Below are positions 1 to 8,289 of a DNA stretch of 64,000 nt, one piece after another. The stretch spans positions 62,001-126,000 of the forward strand of contig JAOPYE010000037.1 of NCBI GenBank assembly GCA_025964775.1, in the 5' to 3' direction. Below the pieces are notes generated by a model, which saw only the letters and a program-made list of their open reading frames with translations, did not search any database and had not been told where the DNA came from. This DNA comes from Marmoricola sp. Its GTDB lineage: Bacteria > Actinomycetota > Actinomycetes > Propionibacteriales > Nocardioidaceae. The position numbers and the translations under genes were made by a program. Within the stretch, counting starts at the first letter, position 1. Each line of letters opens with the position of its first letter.

Positions 1-527
1 CGATGTCGGTGCTCGCGGTGGCCAGCACGCTGCGCCAGGTCTGCGTGAGCGCCGAGTTCACCAAGCTGGCCACCGGGGTCACGGCCCCGATCGCCACCTG
101 GTTGCGAAGCCTGGCGCGCGAGCTCCATGCCGAGCTGGGCGGGCCCGGCGTCGGGGCTCTGGGGATGTGCTTCACCGGTGGGTTCGCGCTCGCGATGATG
201 GTGGACGACTCGATGGTGGCTCCGGTCCTGGCCCAGCCGTCGGTGCCCTTCGCCGCGGGCCGCAAGCGCGCCGCTGACCTGAACCTCTCGCCCGAGGACC
301 TCGCCGTCGTCAAGCGCCGTGCAGCAGCGGGCTGCCAGGTGCTCGGCCTCCAGTACCCCAGCGATCCGATGACCGGCACCCGCTTCGACACCCTGACCCG
401 CGAGCTCGGGGACGCGTTCATCCGGGTCGAGTTCCCTGGTAAGGGTCACGGCACGGTCACCGAGGAACGCCAGCAGGAAGGCGTCGACCAGGTGCTGGCC
501 TTCTTCACCGACAAACTGGTCCGGTGA
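1..527 (+). CDS. Dienelactone hydrolase family protein (5' end cut by window)
   Basis: C-terminal part of an alpha/beta hydrolase of the dienelactone hydrolase family; the start lies left of the window, although an internal ATG occurs at position 3. The visible nucleophile elbow GALGMCFTGG places a cysteine as nucleophile, as in dienelactone hydrolases, and the C-terminal FPGKGHGTV supplies the catalytic histidine. The family hydrolyses lactones and related esters; the substrate here is unknown. It converges on the gene at 532-1422, only 4 nt from its stop. Confidence 0.8.
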   Translation, partial: MSVLAVASTLRQVCVSAEFTKLATGVTAPIATWLRSLARELHAELGGPGVGALGMCFTGGFALAMMVDDSMVAPVLAQPSVPFAAGRKRAADLNLSPEDLAVVKRRAAAGCQVLGLQYPSDPMTGTRFDTLTRELGDAFIRVEFPGKGHGTVTEERQQEGVDQVLAFFTDKLVR

Positions 528-531
528 CGTC

Positions 532-1422
532 CTAACTGGCTGCCCGGGCGTCGAGGAGCTGGGTCGCCTCGTCGCTCTTCCGGTGCTTGGCCGGCACCTT
601 GTCGACCGTTGCCCACGAGCTCCGGATCCGCACGTTGGCGATCTGGTAGCCGAGCCGCTGGTGCAGGTAGCGGATGCCCGCGGAGATGCTGATGCCGGAG
701 TCGGCGAGCAGGAGACGAACCTCGTCGTGGATCAGCGCCTCGACCATGCTGGTGTGCAGGACGTACCGGGCGATCGCTCCGTCCTCGGTCGCGACGCACT
801 TGATGCCCTCCAGGCGCGCGTACTCGCCGGACTGGAGGTAGCACAGCACGCCGAGGACCTCCCCGGTCGCGGAGTACACCGCCAGGCTCTTCAACCCGGG
901 GGTGGGCTCGGGCGCCGCGGGGCCTGCCGTGGCGAGAAACTCCTCGACCGCTTCCGGGCCACCGAGCATGATCTCGCCGATCATGCGCGCGCCGACCCCT
1001 TCGCCATCGACGGGGCGGACCTCCATGCCGAGCGTGCGGCCCCGGGTACAGGCGGTCCGGACCGTCTGGCGCGACCGGCCCTTCAGGTAGTCCTCGACGC
1101 AGTCAGGGAGCGCGAGCACGGCGCGGCCGATCCGGACCTGCGGCACGCGCAGCGAGAAGGTCAGGCGCGCGCCGATGCGGCGGAGTCGACTGGTCGCCTC
1201 GAACGGCGAGTAGAACATCGGCGGCCGGAACTCTCGCGAGGCGCTCACCACGTCCACGGCGGGCAGCGACGCGAGCACGCGGGCGGCCGACCAGGTCTGG
1301 CCGGGCGACCGGAACACGCACGCAACCCGGACTCGCGGACTGGCCGTGAGCAGCGAGTCGTAGACGAACCCCGCTGCCTGCTCGACCTCGCAGGCCGACG
1401 GCGACGAGCGCACACCACGCAT
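532..1422 (-). CDS. GNAT-like hypothetical protein
   Basis: About 296 residues. The C-terminal half (ARYVLHTSMVEALIHD, then a glycine-rich stretch and YLHQRLGYQ) resembles the acetyl-CoA-binding end of GNAT/FemAB-like acyltransferases; the N-terminal half is not recognised. The start is taken at the ATG at 1422 because GGGGGATC lies just upstream; longer upstream forms lack support. No substrate can be assigned. It stands alone, convergent with the hydrolase at the left edge, with about 200 nt of upstream intergenic DNA. Confidence 0.55.
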   Translation of the reverse strand: MRGVRSSPSACEVEQAAGFVYDSLLTASPRVRVACVFRSPGQTWSAARVLASLPAVDVVSASREFRPPMFYSPFEATSRLRRIGARLTFSLRVPQVRIGRAVLALPDCVEDYLKGRSRQTVRTACTRGRTLGMEVRPVDGEGVGARMIGEIMLGGPEAVEEFLATAGPAAPEPTPGLKSLAVYSATGEVLGVLCYLQSGEYARLEGIKCVATEDGAIARYVLHTSMVEALIHDEVRLLLADSGISISAGIRYLHQRLGYQIANVRIRSSWATVDKVPAKHRKSDEATQLLDARAAS

Positions 1423-1565
1423 TACTGATCCCCCTGCAACAGTCCCGAGGCGTTTCGACAATCGGCACCACACCACGACACCCGGGACCGGTCGCTACCT
1501 GCTCAACGACCGCCGCACGGCGCGCGTGACACGCGTCGGGGACAGGTCCAGACCACCGGGCCGGG

Positions 1566-1582
1566 ACCTGTTCGACACAGGT
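1566..1582. promoter_or_regulatory. Inverted repeat ACCTGT-5-ACAGGT
   Basis: Perfect 6-bp arms at 1566-1571 and 1577-1582 around TCGAC, between the end of ltp2 and the start of the GNAT-like gene. It could be an operator for the latter. The half-site GAACCTGT resembles half of a KstR box, but the two halves do not combine into the KstR consensus. Confidence 0.25.
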
Positions 1583-1635
1583 TCAATCGGTGTATTCCAG
1601 GTCTGGTTGAGGTAAAAGGCCGGTGAATTGCCCGG

Positions 1636-2808
1636 TCAGGCCGACAGGATCAGCCCGCTCGTGGGGACGCCGGTCCCGGCGGTGACCAGCACGTGCTCGA
1701 CGTCCGGGACCGGGTTCACCGAGGTGCCCCGGACCTGTCGGACCGCCTCGGCGATGCCGTTCATGCCGTGGATGTACGCCTCGCCGAGCTGGCCACCGTG
1801 GGTGTTGAGCGGCAGCCGGCCGCCGATCTCGATCGCGCCGTTGGCGATGAAGTCCTTGGCCTCGCCACGACCGCAGAAACCGAGTTCCTCGAGCTGCATC
1901 AGCACGTACGGCGTGAAGTGGTCGTAGAGCACGGCCATGGCCATGTCCTCCGGCGCGAGCCCGGACTGGCGCCAGAGCTCGCGACCGACGACGCCCATCT
2001 CGGGAATGCCGATGTCGTCGCGGTAGTACGACGTCATCACGAACTGGTCGCGGCCGCTGCCCTGGGCCGCCGCGGTGATCATCGCCGGCCTCTGCTTCAG
2101 GTCACGGGCGCGCTCGGCCGAGACCACCACCAGGGCGACGGCTCCGTCGCTCTCCTGGCAGCAGTCGAGGAGGTGCAGCGGGTCGACGATCATCCGCGAG
2201 GCCTGGTGGTCCTCGATCGTGATCGGCTTGCCGTGGAAGAACGCGTTCGGGTTGTTCGCTGCGTGCTTGCGGTCGGCCACGGCCACCGCGCCGAAGTCGG
2301 CCGAGGTCGCGCCGTACTCGTGCAGGTAACGGGTCGCCTGCATCGCAACCGTCGCGGCCGGGGTGCCGAGGCCCATCGGGTAGGACCAGGCGTTGTCCAG
2401 GCCGTTGGTATTCACCTGGGTCGCAGCGGACAGGCTGAATTGCCCGAAGCGGCTCTCGGAGCGCTCGTTGAAGCCGCGGTAGCAGACCACGACGTCAGCG
2501 ACACCGGTCGCCACCGCCATCGCCGCTTGCTGCACCGTGCCGCACGCCGCGCCACCGCCGTAATTGATCCGGCTGAAGAAGCGCAGGCTCGGGACGCCGA
2601 GCTCGCGGGCGACCGCGATCTCCGAGGACGTGTCCATCGTGAACGTGGTCAGCCCGTCGATGTCGGACGCGGCCAGGCCGCAGTCGGCCAGTGCCGCACG
2701 CACCGCCTCCACCGACAGCTGGAGTTCGGATCGACCGGACTCCTTGGAGAACTCGGTCGCACCGATCCCGACGATCGCTGCCCGGCCGCTCAGGGTCCCG
2801 GTGCTCAC
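1636..2808 (-). CDS. ltp2: Ltp2-type thiolase-fold aldolase for steroid side-chain cleavage
   Basis: 390 residues, the length expected for SCP-x/thiolase-like lipid transfer proteins. Thiolase-fold signatures are visible: YGGGAACGTVQQA near residue 105, and a C-terminal LPLNTHGGQLGEAYIHG. In mycobacteria Ltp2, paired with the DUF35 domain of ChsH2, performs the retro-aldol release of propionyl-CoA from the 17-hydroxy C22 steroid CoA ester. Its place as last gene after chsE, chsH2 and chsH1 supports this. GTG start overlapping the chsH1 stop by 4 nt (GTGA), so translation is coupled. Other acetyl-CoA acetyltransferase-like thiolases look similar, so the call leans on context. Confidence 0.88.
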   Translation of the reverse strand: MSTGTLSGRAAIVGIGATEFSKESGRSELQLSVEAVRAALADCGLAASDIDGLTTFTMDTSSEIAVARELGVPSLRFFSRINYGGGAACGTVQQAAMAVATGVADVVVCYRGFNERSESRFGQFSLSAATQVNTNGLDNAWSYPMGLGTPAATVAMQATRYLHEYGATSADFGAVAVADRKHAANNPNAFFHGKPITIEDHQASRMIVDPLHLLDCCQESDGAVALVVVSAERARDLKQRPAMITAAAQGSGRDQFVMTSYYRDDIGIPEMGVVGRELWRQSGLAPEDMAMAVLYDHFTPYVLMQLEELGFCGRGEAKDFIANGAIEIGGRLPLNTHGGQLGEAYIHGMNGIAEAVRQVRGTSVNPVPDVEHVLVTAGTGVPTSGLILSA

Positions 2809-3191
2809 AGGGCCACCTTCACGGTGCCGGTGACGTGGTCGCCCAGCGAGACCCGCCCGACGACGGAGATCGTGGCGATCCCGTCGGCGATCTCGGTGAC
2901 GGTGCCGCTGAACGTGAGGGTGTCGTAGGGATGGGCCGGCGCTCCGAGCCGGATCGAGATGCCCTTGAGCTCGGTGTCCTCCCCGGCCCAGTCGACGACG
3001 AACCGCTCGACGAGGCCGTTGGAGGTCAGGATGTTCATGAAGATGTCCTTCGACCCGGCGGCCTGCGCGACGTCGCGGTCGTGGTGCACGTCCTGCCAGT
3101 CACGGGTCGCGATGGCGGTGCTGACGATCGTCGTCGGTGTCAGCGGCAGGCTCCACTCGGGCAGCTGCTGCCCGGTCTCCAGCGTCCTCAT
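2805..3191 (-). CDS. chsH1: MaoC-like enoyl-CoA hydratase small subunit (ChsH1)
   Basis: 128 residues, one hot-dog fold. The segment DWQDVHHDRDVA (residues 31-42) is in the position of the hydratase-2 motif and contains the expected Asp and His. In mycobacteria ChsH1 pairs with the MaoC domain of ChsH2 to hydrate the steroid 17(20)-enoyl-CoA made by ChsE1-ChsE2. ATG overlaps the DUF35 stop by 4 nt. The order MaoC, DUF35, MaoC, Ltp2 is that of the igr operon. Confidence 0.88.
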   Translation of the reverse strand: MRTLETGQQLPEWSLPLTPTTIVSTAIATRDWQDVHHDRDVAQAAGSKDIFMNILTSNGLVERFVVDWAGEDTELKGISIRLGAPAHPYDTLTFSGTVTEIADGIATISVVGRVSLGDHVTGTVKVAL

Positions 3192-3583
3192 GAGTCCGTC
3201 CTCCAGACGGGAAGGGTCAGGTCGTCGTCGATGCGGTGGTAGTCGATGCGCAACCGGGTGCCGATCTCGATCTCTTCCGCAGCCGGACCGACGACCTCGC
3301 CGACCATCCGGACGCCCTCGTCCAGGTCGATGATCGCGATCACGATGGGCAGTTCCTTACCGGGGACCGGCGGGTGCCGGTGCACGACGTAGGAGTAGAC
3401 GGTGCCGGTGCCTGCGGCGACCTGGTAGCCACGGTCGTAGGCCTCGCACGACTGGCAGGCGGGCCCGGGCGGGAAGCGCAGCGCTCCGCAGGCGTTGCAC
3501 TTCGGGATGCGCAGCTCGCCGACGGCGGTGCCGTCCCAGAAGAACTGCGAGTCCCGGTTCATCATCGGCCGTACGACGCTCAT
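3188..3583 (-). CDS. chsH2: DUF35 protein, Ltp2 partner (C-terminal part of ChsH2 as a separate gene)
   Basis: 131 residues. A zinc ribbon with Cys29, Cys32, Cys43 and Cys46 (CNAC...CQSC) is followed by an OB-fold of the DUF35/ACP_OB type. In Mycobacterium tuberculosis this is the C-terminal domain of ChsH2 and is needed for Ltp2 aldolase activity; here it is a free-standing gene. The start is the ATG at 3583, which overlaps the MaoC gene stop by 4 nt; the longer upstream frame overlaps the MaoC gene and is not used. Confidence 0.88.
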   Translation of the reverse strand: MSVVRPMMNRDSQFFWDGTAVGELRIPKCNACGALRFPPGPACQSCEAYDRGYQVAAGTGTVYSYVVHRHPPVPGKELPIVIAIIDLDEGVRMVGEVVGPAAEEIEIGTRLRIDYHRIDDDLTLPVWRTDS

Positions 3584-4101
3584 GACTCCTCCACCTCGCG
3601 CGGGATGAACTTGAGGACCCGGAAGAGCATCGTGGCCACCTTCTCGCTGCGACCGTCGGGGTGGTCGACGTACCAGGTGTTGCGCGAGGTGACGAAGTAG
3701 CCCTCGCCCATCGCGGTCGCCTTCGGACCGGCGACCGAGTCCAGTGCGCTGGTGACACGCAGCTGCTCGCCCACACGGGCGTAGCGCTCGTAGCTCTGCT
3801 CGCAGTTGGTGCCCAGCACGGCCGGGTAGCCCTGGTCGGTGAGGAACTCGGTCATCCGGGACAGCGGGTCCTCGGGCGGCCGGCGCCGGCCGAGGCCCGG
3901 CATCGTCCACACCTGGGCCATCGACGGCGGGGCCTCACCGCCGACGAACCGCGCATTGACGTAGCCCATCGCGTCCATCCACGCACCGATCGTCGGCTGG
4001 TTGACCGGGTACGGCGCCAGCGACTCCGAGGCCTCGCCGAGGGCCTTGATCCGGTCGGCCTCGGCCATGATGTCGTCGTGCCTGCTCATCTGCGCAGTCA
4101 T
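3580..4101 (-). CDS. chsH2: MaoC-like hydratase subunit (N-terminal part of ChsH2 as a separate gene)
   Basis: 173 residues matching the N-terminal MaoC (hot-dog) half of ChsH2: an N-terminal helix-rich segment, a conserved GTNCEQSYERYARVGEQL stretch, and a C-terminal KVATMLFRVLKFIP strand. In mycobacteria the domain is the non-catalytic, substrate-accommodating partner of ChsH1. It is separated from its DUF35 half by a stop with a 4-nt overlap, and its own ATG overlaps the fused dehydrogenase stop by 4 nt. The small overlaps suggest near-equal expression of all five proteins. Confidence 0.87.
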   Translation of the reverse strand: MTAQMSRHDDIMAEADRIKALGEASESLAPYPVNQPTIGAWMDAMGYVNARFVGGEAPPSMAQVWTMPGLGRRRPPEDPLSRMTEFLTDQGYPAVLGTNCEQSYERYARVGEQLRVTSALDSVAGPKATAMGEGYFVTSRNTWYVDHPDGRSEKVATMLFRVLKFIPREVEES

Positions 4102-6302
4102 CGGGGCACCTTCGGCAGGCCGAGGCCGAACATCGCGATCAGCTCCCGCTGGACCTCGTTGACCCCGCCACCGAAGGTGAGCACCAGGTTGCGCTTGGTG
4201 GTCGCGTCCAGGAAGTGCAGCAGCGTCGCCGTCCCGGGGTCGGCCGGGTCGCCGTACGCCGTGACGATCTCCTCGAGGTCGAGACCGAGCCGCTGCACCT
4301 CGTCGGAGGCGAAGACCTTGCTCGCCGAGGCGTCGGCCACCGCCTCGACGCCGGTGGCACCGCCGCCGGCGATCTGCCAGTTCAGCAGCTCGTTGACGCG
4401 GAACGAGACCGTGACCCGGGCCAGGATGTCGCGCACTGCGGGAACCTCCAACAGCCCGGTGCCGTCGGGAGCCGTGCGACCGCGTGCCCAGTCGATGACC
4501 AGGTCGCGCAGGCCTTCGAGACGCCCGGCCGGGCCCAGCATTATCCGCTCGTGGTTGAGCTGGGTGGTGATCAGCCGCCAGCCCTGGTTCACCTCGCCGA
4601 CGAGCATGTCGGCCGGAACGCGGACGTCGTTGTAGTACGTCGCGTTGACGTGGTGCGAGCCGTCACAGGTGATGATCGGGGTCCAGGAGTACCCGGGGTC
4701 CCTGGTGTCGACGATCAGCACCGAGATGCCCTTGTGCTTCGGGGCGTCCGGGTCGGTCCGGACGGCGAGCCAGATGTAGTCGGCTGCGTGGCCACCGGTG
4801 GTCCACATCTTCTGTCCGTTGACGATCCAGTCGCCGTTGGCGTCCTTCTTCGCCGAGCACCGCAGCGACGCGAGGTCGGTGCCCGCATCCGCCTCGGAGT
4901 AGCCGATCGCGAAGTGCACGTCACCGGCGAGGATGTCGGAGAGGAACATCTCCTTCTGCTTCGGCGTGCCGTAGGCCTGCAGCGTCGGACCGACCGTCTG
5001 GAGCGTCACGGACGGCAGGTGGATGTCACCGCGGGCCGCCTCGTTGGCAAAGATCTGCTGCTCCATCTCGCCCAGGCCCTTGCCGCCGTACTCGACCGGC
5101 CAGCCGACGCCCATCCAGCCGTCGGTGCCCATCTGCTTGATGTTGCGGTGGTACGCCGGACCGTGCCGGTTGCCCATCATCTCCAGGACGTCCTCGGGGC
5201 TGACCAGGGTCGAGAAGTACTCGCGCACCTCGTCCTTGAAGGCGCGCTGGGCCTCGGTGAGCTCGAGGTTCTTGCCGGGACCCTCCTCGATCGCCACCTG
5301 GGCCAGCGTCGCCGAGCGACCGCCGAGGAGCCGGGCGATGTCCTTGACCCGGGAGAAGTACTGGTGCAGCGGGTAGGTCTCGTCCACGCCCATCCCGCCG
5401 TGCAGGTGGTGGCAGGTCTGCAGCGCGGCCGGGACACGGTCGGTGAACCAGGCAGCGCCGACGGCCAGGTCCTCGCCGGCCGGGAGGCCTTCGGCGACGC
5501 GCCAGGCGCCGGCCTCGGCGGCGAGGGCCACCATCCGGGCGACCACGAACACATCGGCGATCTGGACCGCGACCGCCTGGAACTCGGCGAGCTTGCGCCC
5601 GAACTGCACGCGTTCCTTGATGTAGCCCGCGGTCAGGGCAAGCGCGCCGGCCACCAGGCCGTCGCCGAGCAGAAGCAGGCCCGCGATCGCGTGCTCGCGC
5701 AGGACCTCCCCGGCCTGCGGCGCGAGGATCTCGACGGCCGGAGCGTCCTCGAAGACGTAGCCGGTCTGCAGCCCCTGGACCGTGGCCGTCGGGATGCTGC
5801 GCGAGGAGTAGTTCGCCGTGGGCGTCACGCCGGGCCCGTTCGGGTCGACCAGCGCCACACCCGCATCGGTCGAGACCAGCAGCAGGGTGCGGCCGTCGAG
5901 GACGGAGACATTGGTCTTGTGCCCGGTGACCTTGCCATCGCACAGGGTCGTGCGCGGCGCGGCCGGGATCGCGTTGCCGGGCTCGTTCAGCGCAGGCGCG
6001 AGCAGAAGGGTGCCGGCGACGACCTCAGGGATCAGCCTGGCGGCCTGGTCAGGCGTTGCGGCCGCCCCGAGGGTCAGGAGTCCACAGGCGAGCGTCTCCC
6101 AGACCGGTAGGTCGAGGGCTCGGGCACCGACCTCGTGAAGCAGGACGCCGACCTCGCCGAGACCGAGTCCTTCACCGCCGTACGCCTCCGGGGCCGCGAG
6201 GCCCAGGAGCCCGGCGTCGGCGAAAGCAGCCCAGGTGGCGCCACCCTTGTCGAGGACGTCGCTGACGACGGATCGGATCTCTGCACGCACTTCGGAGTCC
6301 AC
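4098..6302 (-). CDS. chsE1-chsE2: Fused acyl-CoA dehydrogenase ChsE1-ChsE2
   Basis: 734 residues in two dehydrogenase halves. Residues 1-340 match FadE28/ChsE1 (ALNEPG, RVQFGRKLAEFQAV, CHHLHGGMGVDETYPLH). Residues 347-734 match FadE29/ChsE2 (VTLQTVGPTLQA, HFAIGYSEADAGTDLASLR, NATYYNDVRVPADMLVG, a C-terminal GGGVNEVQRE). In mycobacteria these are two proteins forming an alpha2-beta2 enzyme that desaturates the three-carbon (C22) steroid side chain CoA ester. Here a linker of about 8 residues joins them in the same order as the separate genes. First gene of the operon, with an exact KstR box 23 nt upstream of its start. Confidence 0.92.
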   Translation of the reverse strand: MDSEVRAEIRSVVSDVLDKGGATWAAFADAGLLGLAAPEAYGGEGLGLGEVGVLLHEVGARALDLPVWETLACGLLTLGAAATPDQAARLIPEVVAGTLLLAPALNEPGNAIPAAPRTTLCDGKVTGHKTNVSVLDGRTLLLVSTDAGVALVDPNGPGVTPTANYSSRSIPTATVQGLQTGYVFEDAPAVEILAPQAGEVLREHAIAGLLLLGDGLVAGALALTAGYIKERVQFGRKLAEFQAVAVQIADVFVVARMVALAAEAGAWRVAEGLPAGEDLAVGAAWFTDRVPAALQTCHHLHGGMGVDETYPLHQYFSRVKDIARLLGGRSATLAQVAIEEGPGKNLELTEAQRAFKDEVREYFSTLVSPEDVLEMMGNRHGPAYHRNIKQMGTDGWMGVGWPVEYGGKGLGEMEQQIFANEAARGDIHLPSVTLQTVGPTLQAYGTPKQKEMFLSDILAGDVHFAIGYSEADAGTDLASLRCSAKKDANGDWIVNGQKMWTTGGHAADYIWLAVRTDPDAPKHKGISVLIVDTRDPGYSWTPIITCDGSHHVNATYYNDVRVPADMLVGEVNQGWRLITTQLNHERIMLGPAGRLEGLRDLVIDWARGRTAPDGTGLLEVPAVRDILARVTVSFRVNELLNWQIAGGGATGVEAVADASASKVFASDEVQRLGLDLEEIVTAYGDPADPGTATLLHFLDATTKRNLVLTFGGGVNEVQRELIAMFGLGLPKVPR

Positions 6303-6324
6303 TGCGCTCCCTAAATCCAGAAAA

Positions 6325-6338
6325 TGGAACCTGTTCTA
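6325..6338. promoter_or_regulatory. KstR operator, exact match
   Basis: TGGAACCTGTTCTA fits the published KstR consensus TNNAACNNGTTNNA at every fixed position. It lies between the divergent starts of the chsE1-chsE2 operon (6302) and the hydrolase gene (6391), so it can control both. Confidence 0.88.
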
Positions 6339-6390
6339 GTCTAGCGTGAAGCCAACGGATCCGTCAGACCCGTCGAGATAGAGGTACCCC

Positions 6391-7305
6391 TTGTCCCTCC
6401 CCACGTTGCCGACACTGCTGCGCGAGATGGTGGACGTGCCTGAGGTCGTCGTACCGAAGGGTCGCTGGCTCGACGTGCCCGGTCGGGGACGGACCTGGCT
6501 CACCGACGTCCCCGGACCCACTCCCGACGCTCCGGCCGTGATCCTGCTGCACGCCGTGGGGTGCACCGGGATGCTGACCTGGTTCCCGGTGGTCGAGCAG
6601 CTCAGCGCCCGGTACCGGGTGGTGATCTTCGACCAGCGCTGGCACGGGCGCGGCATCATGTCCGAGCACTTCTCGATCCGCGAGTGTGCCGACGACGTCG
6701 CCGCGATCGCCAACCTGCTCGACCTGGACTGGCCGATCGTGGCCGGCTACTCGATGGGCTCGATCATCGCGCAGCGCTGCTGGCGCCAGCACCCGAAGCG
6801 CTTCGGCGGCATCGTGCTCGCAGCAACCACCGACCACTTCCGTACGACGGGGAGCGAGCGGTTCTTCCACCAGACCATGGAACTCGGGATGGGCGCGCTG
6901 CGGACGCTGTCGCGATCCAAGGCGGTCAGCACCGCGGCCCGGGCGACCACCGGGGTGCTCCTCGACCCGACCGACACCCACCAGTGGGCCCTGGCGGAGT
7001 GGCGGAGCACCAGTTCCTGGGCAGTCGCGCAGGCCGTCGCCTCTCTCGGACGGCACCACTCGACGCCGTGGCTGGCCCAGATCGACATCCCGACCGCGGT
7101 CGTGGTCACGACCAAGGACAAGGTCCTCTCCCCCGAGCGCCAGCGCCTGATCGCGGCGACCATCCCCGGCGCGACGGTGCACGAGGCCGCGTGCGGGCAT
7201 GCCGGCTGCGTGCTGGACTCGAAGGCCTTCGTTCCCGCGTTCCTGGAAGCCGTTGACACCACGGCCGGGCGCCGTGCAAGCCGACTGGCGACTAGCAAGC
7301 TCTGA
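6391..7305 (+). CDS. Alpha/beta hydrolase
   Basis: 304 residues. Classical alpha/beta hydrolase layout: oxyanion segment LLHAVGC, nucleophile elbow AGYSMGS with Ser121, late acid strand VVTTKDKVLSP and a catalytic His near EAACGHAG. TTG start chosen because GAGG lies 6 nt upstream. It is divergent from the igr-like operon and shares the KstR box at 6325-6338, so a role in ester or ring-product hydrolysis during steroid catabolism is plausible but unproven. Confidence 0.8.
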   Translation: MSLPTLPTLLREMVDVPEVVVPKGRWLDVPGRGRTWLTDVPGPTPDAPAVILLHAVGCTGMLTWFPVVEQLSARYRVVIFDQRWHGRGIMSEHFSIRECADDVAAIANLLDLDWPIVAGYSMGSIIAQRCWRQHPKRFGGIVLAATTDHFRTTGSERFFHQTMELGMGALRTLSRSKAVSTAARATTGVLLDPTDTHQWALAEWRSTSSWAVAQAVASLGRHHSTPWLAQIDIPTAVVVTTKDKVLSPERQRLIAATIPGATVHEAACGHAGCVLDSKAFVPAFLEAVDTTAGRRASRLATSKL

Positions 7306-7311
7306 AGTTCG

Positions 7312-8289
7312 CTACTGCTCGGCTCCGCGGAGCGTCCAGAAGTTGGTGGCGCCGGCGCTCGCGGCAGCAGCGAACGGCACTACTGCTACCGGGCCAACGA
7401 CGACCAGTCCGACAACACTCCCGAACATCGCCCCGGCGCCCGCTGACATCAGGCCGCCACGCCACCACGCATGAACTGAAGCGACCGTCGGCACGACGGG
7501 CACGATGAACGTGTCCGCGAGACTGATCCTTGTTGCGTGGACCGCAGTCAGAGCGACTCGTTTGGGAACCTTCTTGCGCAGTCGTCCGATCGGAACCAGG
7601 CAGATGTGGTCGTCGGTCTCGAAAACGACCGGTCGACGGGACTCGAGGTCACCGTGGACGGTTCCCGCCACACGAGGGCCTGCGTCATCGAACATGGGGT
7701 GCCACATCACCCGCTGCCATCGAGGCTCACTACCAGCCTCGTACGCGGCTTGGATCTCCAGCCATGCCGAGCGTCCGAATGAGATCACTCCGGGAGATCG
7801 GGCCTCGCCTCCGTGAATCTTCGCGGAGGCCATGGATGACGGTCGACGTCGTGCGAGCCGGAACCGTATGCCCCGCACGGCCCAGGCCGTCAGGACACCT
7901 AGAGCGCCCAGGCCGGCGAACATGATCGGGACCCAATAGTCATCGAAGGCCGACGTTTCATCGGGGTCACCGGGGTAGACGGCGCCACCCGGATTCGACG
8001 CGTTGTAACGGACTGCGAAACTCGCGCCCTTGACGTAGCGGCCGGTGTCGTAAATCGCGAACCGTTGCACATGGGGGCGCCCGGTCTGATCTTGCCAACG
8101 AACGCGGATGTCGCCAGCGTCACCGATGTTGTCCTGGATCACGGTGCCATACGCGAATTCTTTCGCGAGCGATTCCTCGTGGTGATAGCGCAGTGCTGGC
8201 ACCCCGAGGTAGGCACCAATCACCAAGAAGCCTGCGATCGCAGCGATGACGCCGAGCGCAGCTACACGCAGGATCGGCCGCCGCGCCAT
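7312..8289 (-). CDS. DUF3592-like membrane protein
   Basis: 325 residues. An N-terminal membrane segment (about residues 7-28), an extracellular portion containing GDIRVRWQDQTGRPHVQRF, a second membrane segment (about 115-135), a soluble stretch, and two hydrophobic segments near the C-terminus. The outer portion resembles DUF3592. ATG overlaps the upstream protease stop by 4 nt, so the two are probably one transcription unit. No specific function can be assigned. Confidence 0.6.
   Translation of the reverse strand: MARRPILRVAALGVIAAIAGFLVIGAYLGVPALRYHHEESLAKEFAYGTVIQDNIGDAGDIRVRWQDQTGRPHVQRFAIYDTGRYVKGASFAVRYNASNPGGAVYPGDPDETSAFDDYWVPIMFAGLGALGVLTAWAVRGIRFRLARRRPSSMASAKIHGGEARSPGVISFGRSAWLEIQAAYEAGSEPRWQRVMWHPMFDDAGPRVAGTVHGDLESRRPVVFETDDHICLVPIGRLRKKVPKRVALTAVHATRISLADTFIVPVVPTVASVHAWWRGGLMSAGAGAMFGSVVGLVVVGPVAVVPFAAAASAGATNFWTLRGAEQ

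Noticed and set aside
1566-1582. KstR operator downstream of ltp2
   Set aside because: It contains GAACCTGT halves, but the spacing does not give TNNAACNNGTTNNA.
4215-6110. 631-residue plus-strand frame
   Set aside because: Antisense shadow of the fused ChsE1-ChsE2 gene, with no recognisable domain.
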